This document shows positions 37,701-51,459 of a stretch of DNA of 64,000 bases, in pieces. Each line of letters opens with the position of its first letter. The first letter of the stretch is position 1. Origin of the DNA: Antennarius striatus (lineage: Eukaryota; Chordata; Actinopteri; Lophiiformes; Antennariidae); contig NC_090780.1 in the NCBI RefSeq assembly GCF_040054535.1, positions 3,951,001 to 4,015,000 of the forward strand, written 5' to 3'. A model generated the notes under the pieces. That model saw only the letters and a program-made list of their open reading frames with translations, ran no database searches and had not been told where the DNA came from. The position numbers and the translations under genes were made by a program.

Positions 37701-37869
37701 CTGTGACTTCAATAGAAGCTGAATTGAAAAATGACTCGGCTGACAATGCCCTGCTTCTAGTCTGAGCTCTGGCGTCACAAAGCAGGAGCGTGTTCGCTGC
37801 TGATGTTGCATTCCAGCTGGAACAATCCCACTGTTTTCCAGACCCCAAAGTGGATGCCTAAATTGGACA

Positions 37870-38165
37870 ACACCCCCTCCTCAAATACCCCCCCTCCCCT
37901 ACTTCTTTCCCCCACATACACACCCCCGCTCCCCCCCCTCTCCTCGCCAACCGACCAACCACCCGACCCACCACCCACTCCTCCCATACACGCATCCTCT
38001 AGTCTCCTGTCCTTATTTGGGTAGAGACGTTCTGAGTGCTGGCTGGAGGGGGGGAAGGGGGAGTGGGGTAGGGTTGTGTGTGTGTGTGTGTGGGGGGGGG
38101 GTCGGAAGGGGGTGGGGGGTAAGAGGAGGGAGGCAGGGCGTTGGGTTGACACAAGGGAGGCAGGA
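37870..38165. other. Mirrored C-rich and G-rich blocks
   Basis: Plus-strand C-runs at 37870-37945, then a CCA-rich stretch to about 37985. About 80 bp further on come G-runs at 38046-38150, including GGGGGGGGGG near 38092 and (GT)n. G-quadruplex motifs are thus possible on the - strand first and the + strand next. The neighbouring reading frames (Pro/Ser or Gly/Arg-rich) are compositional artefacts. Confidence 0.6.
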
Positions 38166-38800
38166 GGAGAAACACTCGCAGCCCTTTCTTAATAAGGACA
38201 TGTCTGGAATTCAAGCCCCTCGCTTGTTGAAGAGCGTCTCTTTTTGCAGCACCCTCACTTCAGCACAGCCTCACGGGCTTCCAGGACCCGGTCGGATCTT
38301 CTAATGCTGAAGTTAAACTGAGACAATAGAGTGGCCACCCGTCAGTCTGGTGGTAACTGGGCCACCAGTCGCCCGGCCTGAATGAAATCTGTTGCAGTGC
38401 AGCACCTGTGCATCCATTAATGAAGGATTGTGGGCTGCTTTTAAAGACATTTTCTCATCAGATCACGCACTAAACATCTGCTGAACTTTAAACTGAGACA
38501 GAAATGCATTAAGGGTTAGACTGGGTTAATGGCTCTTTGCCTCTCTTGTAAATCAGTACCAACATGCAGCCTGCTGGCAGCAGGACAATGAAATAAGTCA
38601 AGGGATTCATGTCATGCCAGGGAGCTACAAGTTAACTATTTAAACTGTATCGCATCTATTTATTCCCATTTATGGTTATATTTTATTACTATATACATTA
38701 ATGATGATGAGCAAAATAAAGCTGGACACACTATTCCTTTTTTAAAGGTGATATATTTAAACTTGAGTTGCAGTTTTAGTTACAAATTTAGATTTCAAAT

Positions 38801-39106
38801 ATAGTGGTTAATGCGTTCCTGGACCACCCGCAAAAAACCGAAATTTCGCGATATAGCGACAATCTATTACATTATTTACGGTAATTTAAACGTTTATTAA
38901 CCCTCCCCATTCTGATTTTAAACCACCTTATATTTGTATTTCCTTTCCCACAGTCATATAGACTGTTTAAAGCACTTTTGTATTAGCGCACACACGGATG
39001 CTGTCAGCCAATAGCGTGCGTGTACGGTATCACGTGACTGCCTACTAAAAATACGCGATGTAATGAAGCCATGCATGTTGAAGCGCAAATAAGCGAGGCA
39101 TTACTT
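38801..39106 (-). mobile_element. Small Tigger-like MITE, copy 2
   Basis: The complement begins AGTAATGCCTCGCTTATTTG and carries GTCACGTGATACCG and CTATTGGCTG as in the copies at 25779 and 47268. Ends partly eroded. Confidence 0.6.
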
Positions 39107-40509
39107 ATGATAATTATTTTAATAATTTTAAATCTAAAATTACTAATGTCATTTTTTTCTTTGTCCTGTCTTGGACTGTAGGTTGACTAAAACAAGAAAA
39201 ATGAAGACATTGCTACATTTCTTAAACAGTTTATTAACATTATGGAATTATATAGACATGATAATTATGGAATCAATACAATGAATGATAATGAAATAGT
39301 TAATAGAAGCTTGAATTTCAGATTTTGTCTCCAAAGTAAGGTTCAAACTCAAAGATATCAATGTCATCTAACAAAACAGGAGAGAATTCAGCTTTTTGTC
39401 TTGAAACCTGGCCTGGAGGTGATGCAGACGAGAGAATAACCAACAATTTGACAAGTTGTTTGATTTTTTTTTTTTAGTATTTCCCTCCCTGGTGTGTCAG
39501 TATCATACATCCGGTCACACATGGACAAGACAGAATATGACTGAAGTCACCCTGACTATGGCTACTGGAAGTGGTCCAGTCATGTGATGTGTGAGGACTG
39601 AGATGGATCACTTGAGCTGCCAAAGAGCACTCCATTTCAGTGTTGAGTTTTAACCCCGTGACCCTGCTGCAGACCAATATCCTCTCAGCTAAAATTAGCA
39701 GCTTGACCTGTGGATATTTGTCAAAGTCCCATTTGTGCACAGTGAATTTCATGCCGTGAATTGCACCTTGTTGAATATCGCTGCAGGAACTACAGTATAT
39801 GACTGGTCTACTGGCCTATGGTCTTTTGTAATCCCTGTTAAATGATGATTAGAAGGGAAAAGAAGCATCACTAATCCTTCACCTCTTGTGGTTCTCAGAT
39901 GATTTGGTTTAACTGCAGCGATTATAAAGTGTGAATGTTTTCGAATACTGACAGATAAACAGAGAAGCTGAGGCTAAGGGAGATTTCAGGGCTACCATGA
40001 GTCGCCTTACATGTAATGTTACACATGAGACTTGGCCAGAGTTTATCGATAAATATGAATTCCTTCATATTTAACAAAACTACATTCCTTTGCAATTGTT
40101 CCATATGTGTGAGTAACACTTTAACTGGTACACTTAGTGTGCTCTATTTATGACAAAGATACCAATCGGGGTTCGTCCCTGTAGACAGATGAAGTGGATA
40201 ATCCTGTAAGACAACACCACAGTTGCATTTATTGTACACTGATACACTTTACCTCACTGGAAAAGGTTACATCAAATTAAAGGTTGTGGGTTAAATAAGG
40301 GAAATTTGTGAAATAAATATTTAAAAATTTGATATTTAAAATGTATTTGTATAAAAGTTAAGATAAGGATACCAAAGCCACATGAAATATTACTGTATAT
40401 GTAAATCAGCAATTTATATTCACATGACTAAGGCCACTCAGTTGTGCAATGTACACACTTAACACATTATGGACATGATGGCCTAAATATTAATGTTGCA
40501 CCAGAGGAA

Positions 40510-40860
40510 AATACAATTTGAAAAGAGATCTCAAAAATGTCTTATTTACTTCTCCTAGACAACTATGAGATCTGTAGGTTTTCCAAACTGAGACTAGGGC
40601 TTAGTTTGGAAACTAAGCCCTAGTGTCTCAGTTGTTTTTTCTTCCTCAGGAGCAAAAAGATGCACTAAATCTCAATTTAATCTCCTTTTAAGTTTCGGAA
40701 GAGATCTCAACAAGATCTAATTTAATTCTCAGAGTTTCTAATTGTCTCACCTATTTCTCCGAGTGAATTTTAGGAGAAACACATTTTAGACAAATAAATT
40801 AAAATGAGACTGAGGTGAGAATCTCATATTTGTCTCCTGAGCTATAGAAGAGCAGGCTTT
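40510..40860. repeat. Inverted-repeat-rich element with a near-perfect hairpin
   Basis: Arms 40587-40607 and 40610-40632 (core CTAGGGCTTAGTTT and its complement) are separated by 2 nt and differ by one 2-nt indel. The surrounding 350 bp is full of GAGA...TCTC motifs in both orientations, like a MITE. The family is unknown; it could form a stable hairpin if transcribed. Confidence 0.45.
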
Positions 40861-40921
40861 GAGCAGTTAAATTTTCCTTTCTTAGTTGATTGGGGGGGGT
40901 TCACATGGACTGGAAATTTTC

Positions 40922-40935
40922 CCACAAGAGGGCAG
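40922..40935 (+). promoter_or_regulatory. Strong CTCF core motif in the tead3 5' intron
   Basis: CCACAAGAGGGCAG fully matches the CTCF core in forward orientation. Confidence 0.5.
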
Positions 40936-43900
40936 TTTATGAAGATTTTCATTGCTCAAAGCAAACATGAGTTGTGTGAGATTCGCTCTCTCATTTTCTA
41001 TCATTTCTTTCAGCATATATTTCCCAAGGCCCATTTCTTCACATTGCTTTGGTTTGGCTCTGGAATTTTTGAGAAAATTGTCAAATATTTTATTTTCCTT
41101 CCCAACAAGTGGTTGTGAAGAGCAAAACAAAAGTGGTGCCATGCTCAAACAGGTAAACACGATTTACCTGAAGCCTAATAAACTTGTGGCATTGTGGTCA
41201 ATTATATACACAAACTTGTTTAACAGTCACAGCACTAACTAGCTAGCTAACAATAGCTTATTGCATGGCAACATTACGTAAGATTCACAGTTCAACCACC
41301 AACGTTATAGTTCTGATCATGAACACATTGTTATATTAGGGTGCACCTTCCTGATAATGAAGTAGTACGGTTAAACACTACAACACAATATGTTCTGAGG
41401 GAATGCGTTTTTGGCAGTATTTAGCAAATAAAAAAAAAAATTGTTCTGTTACAGACCTGACAGGTTAACCTTCTGTACGTTGGTGGGGAAACACCCATAA
41501 ATGTACCGTATGTACATTGTTTGGCAAGATGACACAAAAGAATCCATCAACTATGTGAGTGAAGAGGTTACTCCAGCTAATCTACCAGGTGCAAGACCAG
41601 TCAGCATGTATAGGTATGACAGTAGGGGTCCTAACATGAACCCTGTGTGTCCTGATGGAGCCTTTCCCATGTCCGACTGAACTGGTAGAAACTCCTGCGT
41701 TCTGGACTAGTGGATCGATTTGATTTGCCCCACATGACTCAGAAGGTGAGGGTGCTGCTCGTGTAGGTTTAGCCCATTTCCCCTCAAAATACATTCAGAA
41801 TATTTCAGGGACAATAATAGTCAAGTGGTCCGCCCTGAAGGGAGTGTTGTTCCTCCCCAGGGAGAAAAAAAACAGAGCACTGAGTTGACTCCTTGGAGGT
41901 AACAGATCTATGTCCAATATATCAACGAAGCATCAGACGCCTGTCACCACATTCTGGTGACCCTCCTTGGGCCTCCTCTGGAAAAGTAGTCCACTGCTTT
42001 AGGCTCTACTTCAACTGATATCAGGGACAAAAGGTCTGGAGAGGACCCCCCCCCCCTTGCCAAAGCATCAGCTTCCAAAGGTGAAGCATAGGACCACTTA
42101 TCTGTTGGTGTATGCCACTGTTACTATGTCGTCTGTTGTCAACAGTAAATGGTGGCCCCAAAGGTGCAGCAACACTTTTTCTAGGGCAATGTGATATACC
42201 TTCAACTCTAGAACACTGATATGCTGGGATGCCTATTTGTTTCTCCAGTGGAACATTGCTTCCGGTTCATTTGGTACTAGACACTGTCAGCTAGTTTATG
42301 TTATCAGTGTGACCACTCACATTTGAAAACATGGTTATGACCATAGATGTTAACTGCAAATGTAAACAATGCTATAACAAAACTATTCCTATGTGTTTGG
42401 CACTGGATTATGGCACCAACATGACCTCTAGTTTCGCTCAAGCTTGGCTATCACCATAGATTTTTTTTGTGTCTAACTGGTCACAAATGTCTACAAGGTA
42501 TTTTTTCACCCTGCTCAGAATCTAGAATTGAGTCAACAGCACCCTGAGAGGAGTGAGACCTCAACTAATCATTCATTTGGTAGTGAATATAATTCTGTAA
42601 GGCAGTTAGAGTGACAGTTCTTCTTGATTTTTATTTGTCTGTGTCTATCTCATCCAACAAATGTCTTGATTTTCCTGACTGAACATCTCAAAATTAGGGT
42701 TGAAATGCATACCAGATGGCTGATGTGTATCCACTGGGTCAGCTGGCGACCAGTTCCATGCATAATGTGTAACACGGTATAGACATGAATGTAGTGTCAG
42801 TACAGTTAAGTTCACAGAGGTACCTGTGGCTTTGAGACGCACAACAGTTTCATTTACATAATTTGCATTGTATTTTTTCAATCAGTGCTATAAGTACGAA
42901 TTTCATTGCAAGTTTGACTTAATTTCTGTATTAATATGAATGATATTAGTTGAAATGTCTGACATTTTAAAAAAGAGGTCCAATAGGGCTTATAACACAT
43001 CATATGTCAGGATTTTTTTACAGACTATCCTACTGCCTGTCAATTCATAATCAGGTTTTGGCTTTTGCTCTATTTATCCTTTATGCCTAATTTTTGTCAA
43101 CATCTGCAGAATTATTAAAGTTGAAACATAATCATTCTGGGGAGGATCATGGTCACCTCATAGACATTCATTTCAGAAACAATACAATGCTGAAAAGGCA
43201 GCTTGAGAACTACTTAAGGTCTTGCCTGTAGTCAGCCATAAGTCAGCCATAAGACAACCACATCGGGACCCAGTTCCCAGACCACAAGAATTCTTTGAGG
43301 CTAGCTCTGATTAGTGAGGTCTTTAAACTTCGTTTTATGGAATATCTTGAAACGATTTTGCCATTTTACACAAATAAAATGTAGGAAATTAGTAATAATT
43401 ACAGTTAACATTGTTTATTCATACACATTTAATGACTATGTTACGAAAATGTGAATGACAGCCAAAGTCCTCTTAAAAACTTTGTTCTTTACATAAACTG
43501 ACACACTTTTTGGTTTTCTTTGCAGTTCAAGTACTGAACAATACACAGCAGACGACTAAAACTTGAATGTGAATAAGGTTGGATCTGTAATTTTATCTTG
43601 TTAAATCTCCGCTCCACTTTCTCTTGTAATTTATTGCTATTGTAGGTAGACCCAGTCAATACACCATAGTCACAGTTGCAATGAAAAACTAAACTGAAAA
43701 TGTCTAAAAGCACCAAAATATCTATAGATTGTGCCATTGGATGTCATTGCAAACTGCAATACAAGGGTAAACAATCTGCTGTTAAAGAACAAAAGTTCTT
43801 TTGTTGATGAACAAAATTTTTATGAACAAATGACGTACACTACTTATTATTATTGTCAGAAATATATTTATCCAAGAAGTCATCAACATACAAACGTAAT

Positions 43901-44043
43901 TGGGGTGACGAGCAGTGCTGCTCGTTGGGGGTTGTGGCAGAAAGGGAAACTGCAGTACGATAACCCGATATGGGGGGGGGGGCGTGTTTGTTCGACCCTT
44001 CGAATGTTTGTAAGTTAGATGTTTGTAAATTGAGGACTACCTG

Positions 44044-44081
44044 AGTGTGTGTGTGTGTGTGTGTATGTGTGCGTGTGTGTA
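44044..44081. repeat. (GT)n tract at the end of a repeat fragment
   Basis: GT units interrupted by TATG and GCG. Just upstream, 44000-44040 reads TCGAATGTTTGTAAG and GTAAATTGAGGACTACCTG. Its complement resembles the CAGGTAGTCC terminus of another Tigger-type element; the other end was not found. Confidence 0.5.
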
Positions 44082-45358
44082 TGCACATTACATTTCTCAA
44101 AGGCTATTTGTCATTGTTTTGCATTATCGACTTTATTTTATCAAATATTTCAAATCAAAACAACAATATTATTCATATTCAGGTTATTTATTGACCTCTC
44201 CGTGGAAATAGTGCCTTGAAAACCTACTTACGTACCTTACCTAAGCTGCTGTAGTTATCATCAGCAAAATGGAGCGTTAAAAGTAAAGTAACTTTCTCTC
44301 GAGTAGGTGTTATAACTTTTGGTGTTATAACTTTAATATGATGCTTTGGAGTTAATATTGCTACTGTTTTCATGTGACTTCATGCATTTTTATGCGACTA
44401 TTTTTGTCTTTAATTCGGCGAAGTGTTGATCAACAAACCATTTTTGCTTAAAATTTAAATTGGTATATCAAAGTGGGGCTGCAAATTCCTAAGATGTTTT
44501 TCGTTGCCGCACCGCCCATGCCTGTTTGCTTCTCGCTAATCACAGTTCAGTGTTTTAAGATGTCGGCAAAGCAGCAGTTGATGTGTTCTGAGACCTTTGT
44601 TCAAAGAGTTGTGAAACTTGTTCATCCAGTGGAACTGCCAAAAGGGTTTTACGTCGACAGTGTGATAAATCTAATGAAAGTATTGCTTCTGGATCTTTTG
44701 ACAGGAGGCTTTTCTTCATAGTTTTGCAATTTTTGTTTAACAGCTTTGTCTGCATTTGCTGTGCTTCGATTGTATATTATTGCAAGAATGCGGATTGCAG
44801 TTGGAAATGTGGACACTAGCCCAAATTTAGTTTTCCAAAACTGCGTTTTTGTGATATTATTTTCCCATCAGCAAAATAATGTGTGTTAAAAAAATCCTAG
44901 GAATATGTGACAAAAAAGTCTCTGTGATTCATACCAGACCTATAAATCCTTAAAATATCACTACAAATTTGTAGTTTAATGTTAGAATGAATAAGTAATT
45001 TCCTGGCCCTATATTTATCATGATTTGTTTCTCAAACAAAAGGAAATATTGTGTTTATTTGAGACGTCACTGAGATGCTTATAAGATGTGTCAGACTGAT
45101 TCATCCTATTACAACAGTGACAATGTTCATAATTCAGAAACATTCCAAAAATCTTGATTTTCTTGCTGATTACTGAAAAGTCTAAAATAGTGATATTGTG
45201 TCTGGCTTGTTCTCTGGATGAAAGCTGTCCTGTGTTGCAAATTCTTTGGCTTCATGTGTAATTATGATGAACGTATCAACATCTACATTGTCCATTAAAT
45301 AAATATGAAGAAAAAAAATATTTCATCAACTTGCATCTTTATCCCAGATCTCTTACAG

Positions 45359-45602
45359 ATCCCTTGATATTGGGGCTCGGGGTCGGGCCCAGGGGGAGCC
45401 GCCATCATTGCTTCCAACGAGTGGAGCGCCAATGGTAGCCCAGAAGATGGGCTGGATGGGGACAACGAGGACAGGGCCCTGGACGGGGACGCCGAAGGCG
45501 TGTGGAGCCCAGATATTGAGCTGAGCTTTCAGGAGGCCCTTGCCATCTACCCTCCCTGTGGCAGGAGGAAAATCATCCTGTCAGACGAGGGAAAGATGTA
45601 TG
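45359..45602 (+). CDS. tead3: tead3 first coding exon with non-AUG (Ile) start
   Basis: An acceptor (CTCTTACAG) precedes the exon, and a GTGAGT donor follows 45602. The TEA-domain frame runs back to an in-frame TGA at 45365-45367 with no ATG in between. Candidate starts are ATC at 45404 and ATT at 45407. ATT has A at -3 and G at +4, lies after GCCGCC, and its product IASNEWS aligns with human TEAD3, which starts at an AUA codon (ASNSW follows). TEAD1 (AUU) and TEAD4 (UUG) also use non-AUG starts. The first in-frame ATG (45596) is deep in the TEA domain. Choosing 45407 gives 65 codons plus one base, ending KMY before the split Gly. Confidence 0.85.
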
Positions 45603-48600
45603 GTGAGTACACAGAATGATCGCCAGAATGACATAAGAACTAAAATCATGTGGAAATTATGTCTGTGATGAATGAACAAAAATGAGAAAAAAATCGATTC
45701 CATGGCTAAAAGACTACAAACATCCATCGTACCGCCTTTAAGAGAAATAGAAGCCATTTATTTCCAGCTCTTGTGCTCATGTCGCAGCTTTAACACAGAG
45801 ATAAATGACGCTCTCCTGAACAAGTCTGTACCTGTTGTGCTGTGACCTCGGGGGCAGGTTCTTCCAGTCACACCAGCACTCTTTGAGCTGGTTATTGAGG
45901 TCTCGAGCTCATATCCCCTTGATTTACACCTGTCTTTTTTTTTTTTTCAAGTCTGTAAAGCCTATTTATATTTCCGCTGCTTTCATTGCCTCTTCTCTTC
46001 TCCACTACCCTTTCAGTCGCAAAACCAGCTCTTGGTGTTTAATCGCTGAACACCACACAATTTTTTTCTCTACTCACACTGGCGTGAGGTTTGAGTCTGG
46101 TTTCTCTTCAATGCTTTCGTTTGATGCTGGATGGCTCGGTGAAATTAACAATAATTAGCACAGCGTGAATTAAGGCTCCGGATCAAAAACATCACCTTGG
46201 CATGTGAGAGATTTTATACATGCATATGGTTTCAGAATCATTCAGATGTTTGCTGCAGTGTGTTCATTAAATTGCAGGTGTTGAGCCCACAATGTCCTGA
46301 AAAGACTCAGATGTTTTGTTTTTTTTGGGGTTTTTTTTTGCCAAGTTCCTGTGTAGAGTTGCTGACATCCAGGTGTAGGAAATTTAATCCATTTGTCTTT
46401 CAGTGTGTTGGTCCCAATTTCCCTTCCCTGTTGTTTTATTTAGCTTTTCAACTTGGAAATTCTGCTGAACTGAAATAAAAAGTGATTGACACAAATTATT
46501 CAGCCCTCTTTACTGATCTGTTTGTCATTGCCCTCAAGAAACCTGTTTCTGAAACTGCGAGTCCGCCCTTTTTGTTGATTGACATCTTTACCTCTAAAAC
46601 CTATAATTGATTCTGCTGAGCAGTCGTAAAAAACGCTGGTCTTTGCCCCTGGAACCTCAGACAAAGTGTGCACTTTGGCAACGTAAATATATTTTTTTAT
46701 GAAGTTCATTTTTCTGCCTTTCACATTGGATGGGATTCTTTTGGAATGAATCATGGGCATAATTTTGATATCCAAGGAGAAGAACATATTTGAGATAACT
46801 CAGCCTACTGCAGCTCCTGTTTTTACTCTGATCCTGGTCTGAAGGAGTATTATAGTAATAAGGAAACAAGTAGAATATTGATGGATTGCTTCACGTAAGA
46901 TTAGTCATGCATTCTTTTTTTGGGATTTTGTAACATTTAAGTGAAAAATGTTGCAAGTGCTATTTTTAAGCAAGCAAGCAACCCAACAAAACAGTATTTT
47001 TCACATTTTCTTGGTCTTTAATATCACATGGCAGCAATTTTACACGTTTTTCTTTTATAATATGGTGTAAATTATTAAAAATAGAAATGGAATTAATTTA
47101 CAGATGACTTGGTTGTAAGTAATTAATATTTGGAACCTCAGATCATAAAAGGTGGAGGCTGAACCACATGTTGAAGATTTTTTTAGTTTCCTGTAGTTAA
47201 TTTAACTTAATTTAAATTAATCAAGTATTTCAGCCCAACTTGAAAGACATCAGCATAAAAACAACTACAATGCGCCCTCGCGCATTAAAGTTTGCGACTT
47301 CACCTCATTGCAGATTTTTGGGAGGCAGTCACGTGATTCCGCACACTCATTCTATTGGCTGACGGCATCCGGAAGTGCGCTACGTTCCGTGAGTCTTGAA
47401 CTTAGATGAGACACAAAAGTGCTTTTAAACAGTCGATAAGAGTGTGGGAAAAGGTGATACAGATAGAAGGTGGTTTAATATCAGAATGTGGAGGGTTCCT
47501 AAACGTTTAAATTAACGCTAATAATAAGATAAATAGTTTGTCGCTCTATCGTGGATTTCATTAATCGCGTGTGGTTCCTGGAACGAATTAACGGCAAAGA
47601 ATGAGGGCGCACTGTATTAGTGAAATTGCTTTAGGTGATAATTTTCCCATTTTATTGCAGATAGTTTAACATCATGCTTTAATTTGTGTTCATAAATGGA
47701 GCACCAACCAACCACTGCAGGCATGTTTAACTTTAGCTCAACCTTGTCCCTCCTGTGACCCCTGAGACATTTACACATCTATCCCAACCCGATTGATGTT
47801 ACCCCTATTATCCCCTGACCCCCACTGGCTTTTTGCCCCTACCTTTTTAAGTACTCTGTGCAAAGGGCTGACCTATAATAGGAATGATTTACATTTGTAT
47901 GTGTGTACAACTGTGTGAATAAAAAAGCTTCAGTACAGCAGGCCCTTGTATAAACATTAGAGATTCTGTCTATTTCATTTGAGCTTTGACTTTTTAAACT
48001 CAAGCCAAAACCAGTAATCCATTTTATTTTGCGTTGTGGTTTTTAACAATGTCTGTCAGAAGACACCATATTGTAAGACATATTTGCAACAGACATACAA
48101 TAATTTGTGATTACTGTGAAACTCCATAAGAGAATATGAAAGTACTGAAGAAATGCAGAATACATTCATCTGACTTACGTGGAACTGAACTGCAGTCGTG
48201 AGGCATCGTGTAACTAAGCAGGCACTCCTGAATCTATTCTCCTTCTATCTGGTTGTGTCTGAACTTGTTTATTGCCAACTACCTCTTGAAATTGAAAACA
48301 AGGCAGTCAGAGACTGCAACATCCCGCGACACCCCTGAAATCAAAATTTTACCCTGACCGACACATTTTTGCTTTTTGTTTTGTGATTATATCTCATCAG
48401 GTTTCAGAGAAATAAAAGTGAACATTTGACCTTGACCTAGTTTTTCAAGGTCAAGGTTGTGATCTAATTTTCATCTCCTTGCCTCCCTGCATATAACCCC
48501 TTTAGTTTCGTCCAACTATCTGATCCAGTTCCTGAGATATGGGCAAAAAAATGCACAAAAGTTGAAATTTGACCTTGCCCGAGTTTTCTCAAGGTTAAGG

Positions 48601-51376
48601 TCAACCTGCAACGGTTGTGAAGTTATTTGGTGGACGGATGGACAGACGGATGGACGAACCGACAACCACTGACACCACTTCTCGTGATTTAATAATCCCA
48701 GTGATCTTTGGAACTGGATTTAAATCACAATTACATTCTACTTGTTTGCAGTGAGTTAATTTGTTGTAATTTTTTATTGATGACTAAAGATATCCAATAA
48801 TTATATAAGTTTTTTTCTTTTGATGGGGTGTGTGAAAATATTTTATGACAAAAATATTGAAGGGGGTAGTTGTGGTTCGACTGCGATTAATGAAACCAAT
48901 TCTGGTGGAAAATGGTCTTTGTTCAATCTTAGCGATAAAGCCAGATTACAGAAATGCTAAGAAGGAACTAGAAGGTGACAAGAAAATAATTAGACCATTG
49001 CTTTGAGAGAAGTGTCATAAATGTGTGAAAGGCATGCAATAGTTTACATTGCACAAAGCCATGCCCACAACAGCTATTAGAGCGAAGGCAACTGCATTAC
49101 AGAGACACCTCCTGCTGTGGAAAACAACCTTCGGCTGAATGAGTTGAGTTGAGCAAAGCTGCTCATACGTAGTGGAAACCTGGCTTATGACTACTAATTA
49201 AATGTAAATACGTGTAATTTACTAAACTACGTGTTAAAGACATCTGTGTGACCCCCAGAGAAGCCTTCATGACGTGAATGCCAGTAGCAGTCAATGCATG
49301 TAAGAAGTGTCTAGTGCAGGTATTTCCTTTATGTGGTAATTGATAGGTAATGGATTACCCGTGACCTCCAGTGGCTCAGCTGAAATGTCTGATTGTTGTT
49401 TTAAATGAGAAGCCAAAAGAAACAATTATCCAATTATTACATTATAATATATTATTATAATACTAGTTTATGTTATATGACTGTACAAAGAAGATCATAG
49501 AGTGAGGGATTAAGATGAGAGCACAAAAATATACCTGTGTCCTGAAGCAGTTACAGTACCTGCTCTCTTTAGTTCTCTGACATCTATCCTCTTGGTACAC
49601 TGGTGAAAAGCAAACATTACCATGCAATTTTTACATATTTTTTTATTTCAAAAGGTACAAAATGAGCAAGGTCATAAAAGGACATGAAGGAATGAGGTAA
49701 ATTCAAATAAAGTAATGTTAATATTATAAGTTGAATCAGACAACTTTGCACTTTTGCGTGTTAATACTATCAAGTTGCACATACAGTGAATGAGAAATTC
49801 TGCCAAGCTGCATATCTTATGACAAAGGTCAAATAGTAAAAAAGAAACAGAAAAAATGTACAGAGTGGAGTATTTAATAGGAAAACTTGAGTGTTTTTCT
49901 GTGTTCTGAGGCCTGTAGGTTCTTTATGTATCAGATTTAGGTAATGAAAAAGAGATGTGAATTTCATTAAATGTCTTCATGCACCACACTAAGCCAATAT
50001 TATTTGTGCTTTGGATTAAACTTTAATCAGAAAAAATGATAAATGTCCTCAGAAATATTAATGAAATGGAAGAGAAAAGACAAATACCGCCCCCCAATTG
50101 AGTATTCCAAGGAATATTCAACCATTAATATTAATTTCCCTTTGATATGACGAAAAATAAAATTATTTCCATGTTTCCTTCATTGTGAGATAATGTCAGA
50201 CGGAAATAGAATCATCAATTTGAAATCAGCTGTAACAAGTTCAACCTCTGCATACTGTCCTCTGATAAAAATGATTCACACTACCTTTTGTGGTGGAAGA
50301 TGTACCGGGGTAACCATGCATCACTTCCCAGTTGTAATAGTGGGATAATTTTTGGTCCCGTTTAACAGGATGGTGTCTTGTCTCAGCCTTCATACTTTTA
50401 CCATGAGAACGTCAACAAAGAGGCAGGCTGTGCACAAACTTGCCCCCTTAGCAACAAACTGTCAGGACCCCTTTTAAAGAGACCTGCTTTTTTCTACGCC
50501 ACTAAACACCCTCTCAATTTACAGTAAGTCATCTGAGGCTCTGCTGGCAGAGCCGAGCCATGCCCCAGAAGAAGGCTTCTCAAGGTGATTATCTCAGACT
50601 TCTAAAAGCTGCGCTGACGTGAGGTTGGGGGAATGTTAACGATTTCTCTGTATGTAATACTGTCTACCTTGCAGTCTCAGACTTGGAGTGACCTCCAAAA
50701 GGAGATAAGTCATAATTCCCATTGGGAAAGCCACTTTCTCTGCCAATTTTTTCTTTATTTCTTTTTTTTTTTTTCATTTGCTGGGAAGTCACTTCTAATT
50801 TCCATTGCCTGCTTTATAGATGTGTATTGTTAGTTCTGCAAATCTGTCTAGACTTCTCAACGGCTCAAGGGTGACGAAGAGTTCAAAGGAACCCACCACT
50901 TGATTTAATACTGACTCCAGTTTCAGAATGCAAAAAAAAGAACACAGCAAGAACCTTCACTCCAGCATGTTGTGTCCTGAGATTATCTAACTGTAAAAGG
51001 ACTTTCATAAAACATGAATATCTTAGAAATTCTTTTTTTTTATTTGTTAAGCTATGCAACCCATAGCCATTCAGCTTAGCTTCAAACAGCAAGCCTTGTT
51101 CTGTCAGAAGTTTACAAAATACACTTACGGCACCTCTTACAAGCATTAATGAGCAGGTTACACCTTATGTTTATTGATTTTTTATAAATGTGAAAGTGTA
51201 ATTACGGTAATCCTGTGGTGAACCAAGATGTTGTATGTACAATTCAAATCAACAAGATATTTCATTTTAATGAGCTTCATAGTGGGTGGCATGGTGGTGC
51301 AATGAGTAGCGCTGTTGCCTCACAGCAAGACAGTTTCAGGTTTGATTCCTTTCTGTGAAGGGTTTGTCTGTTCTCC

Positions 51377-51459
<83 letters not shown>

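Noticed and set aside
51330..51346. tRNA-like B box GGTTTGATTCC as a true tRNA gene
   Set aside because: Belongs to the SINE head; no complete cloverleaf.
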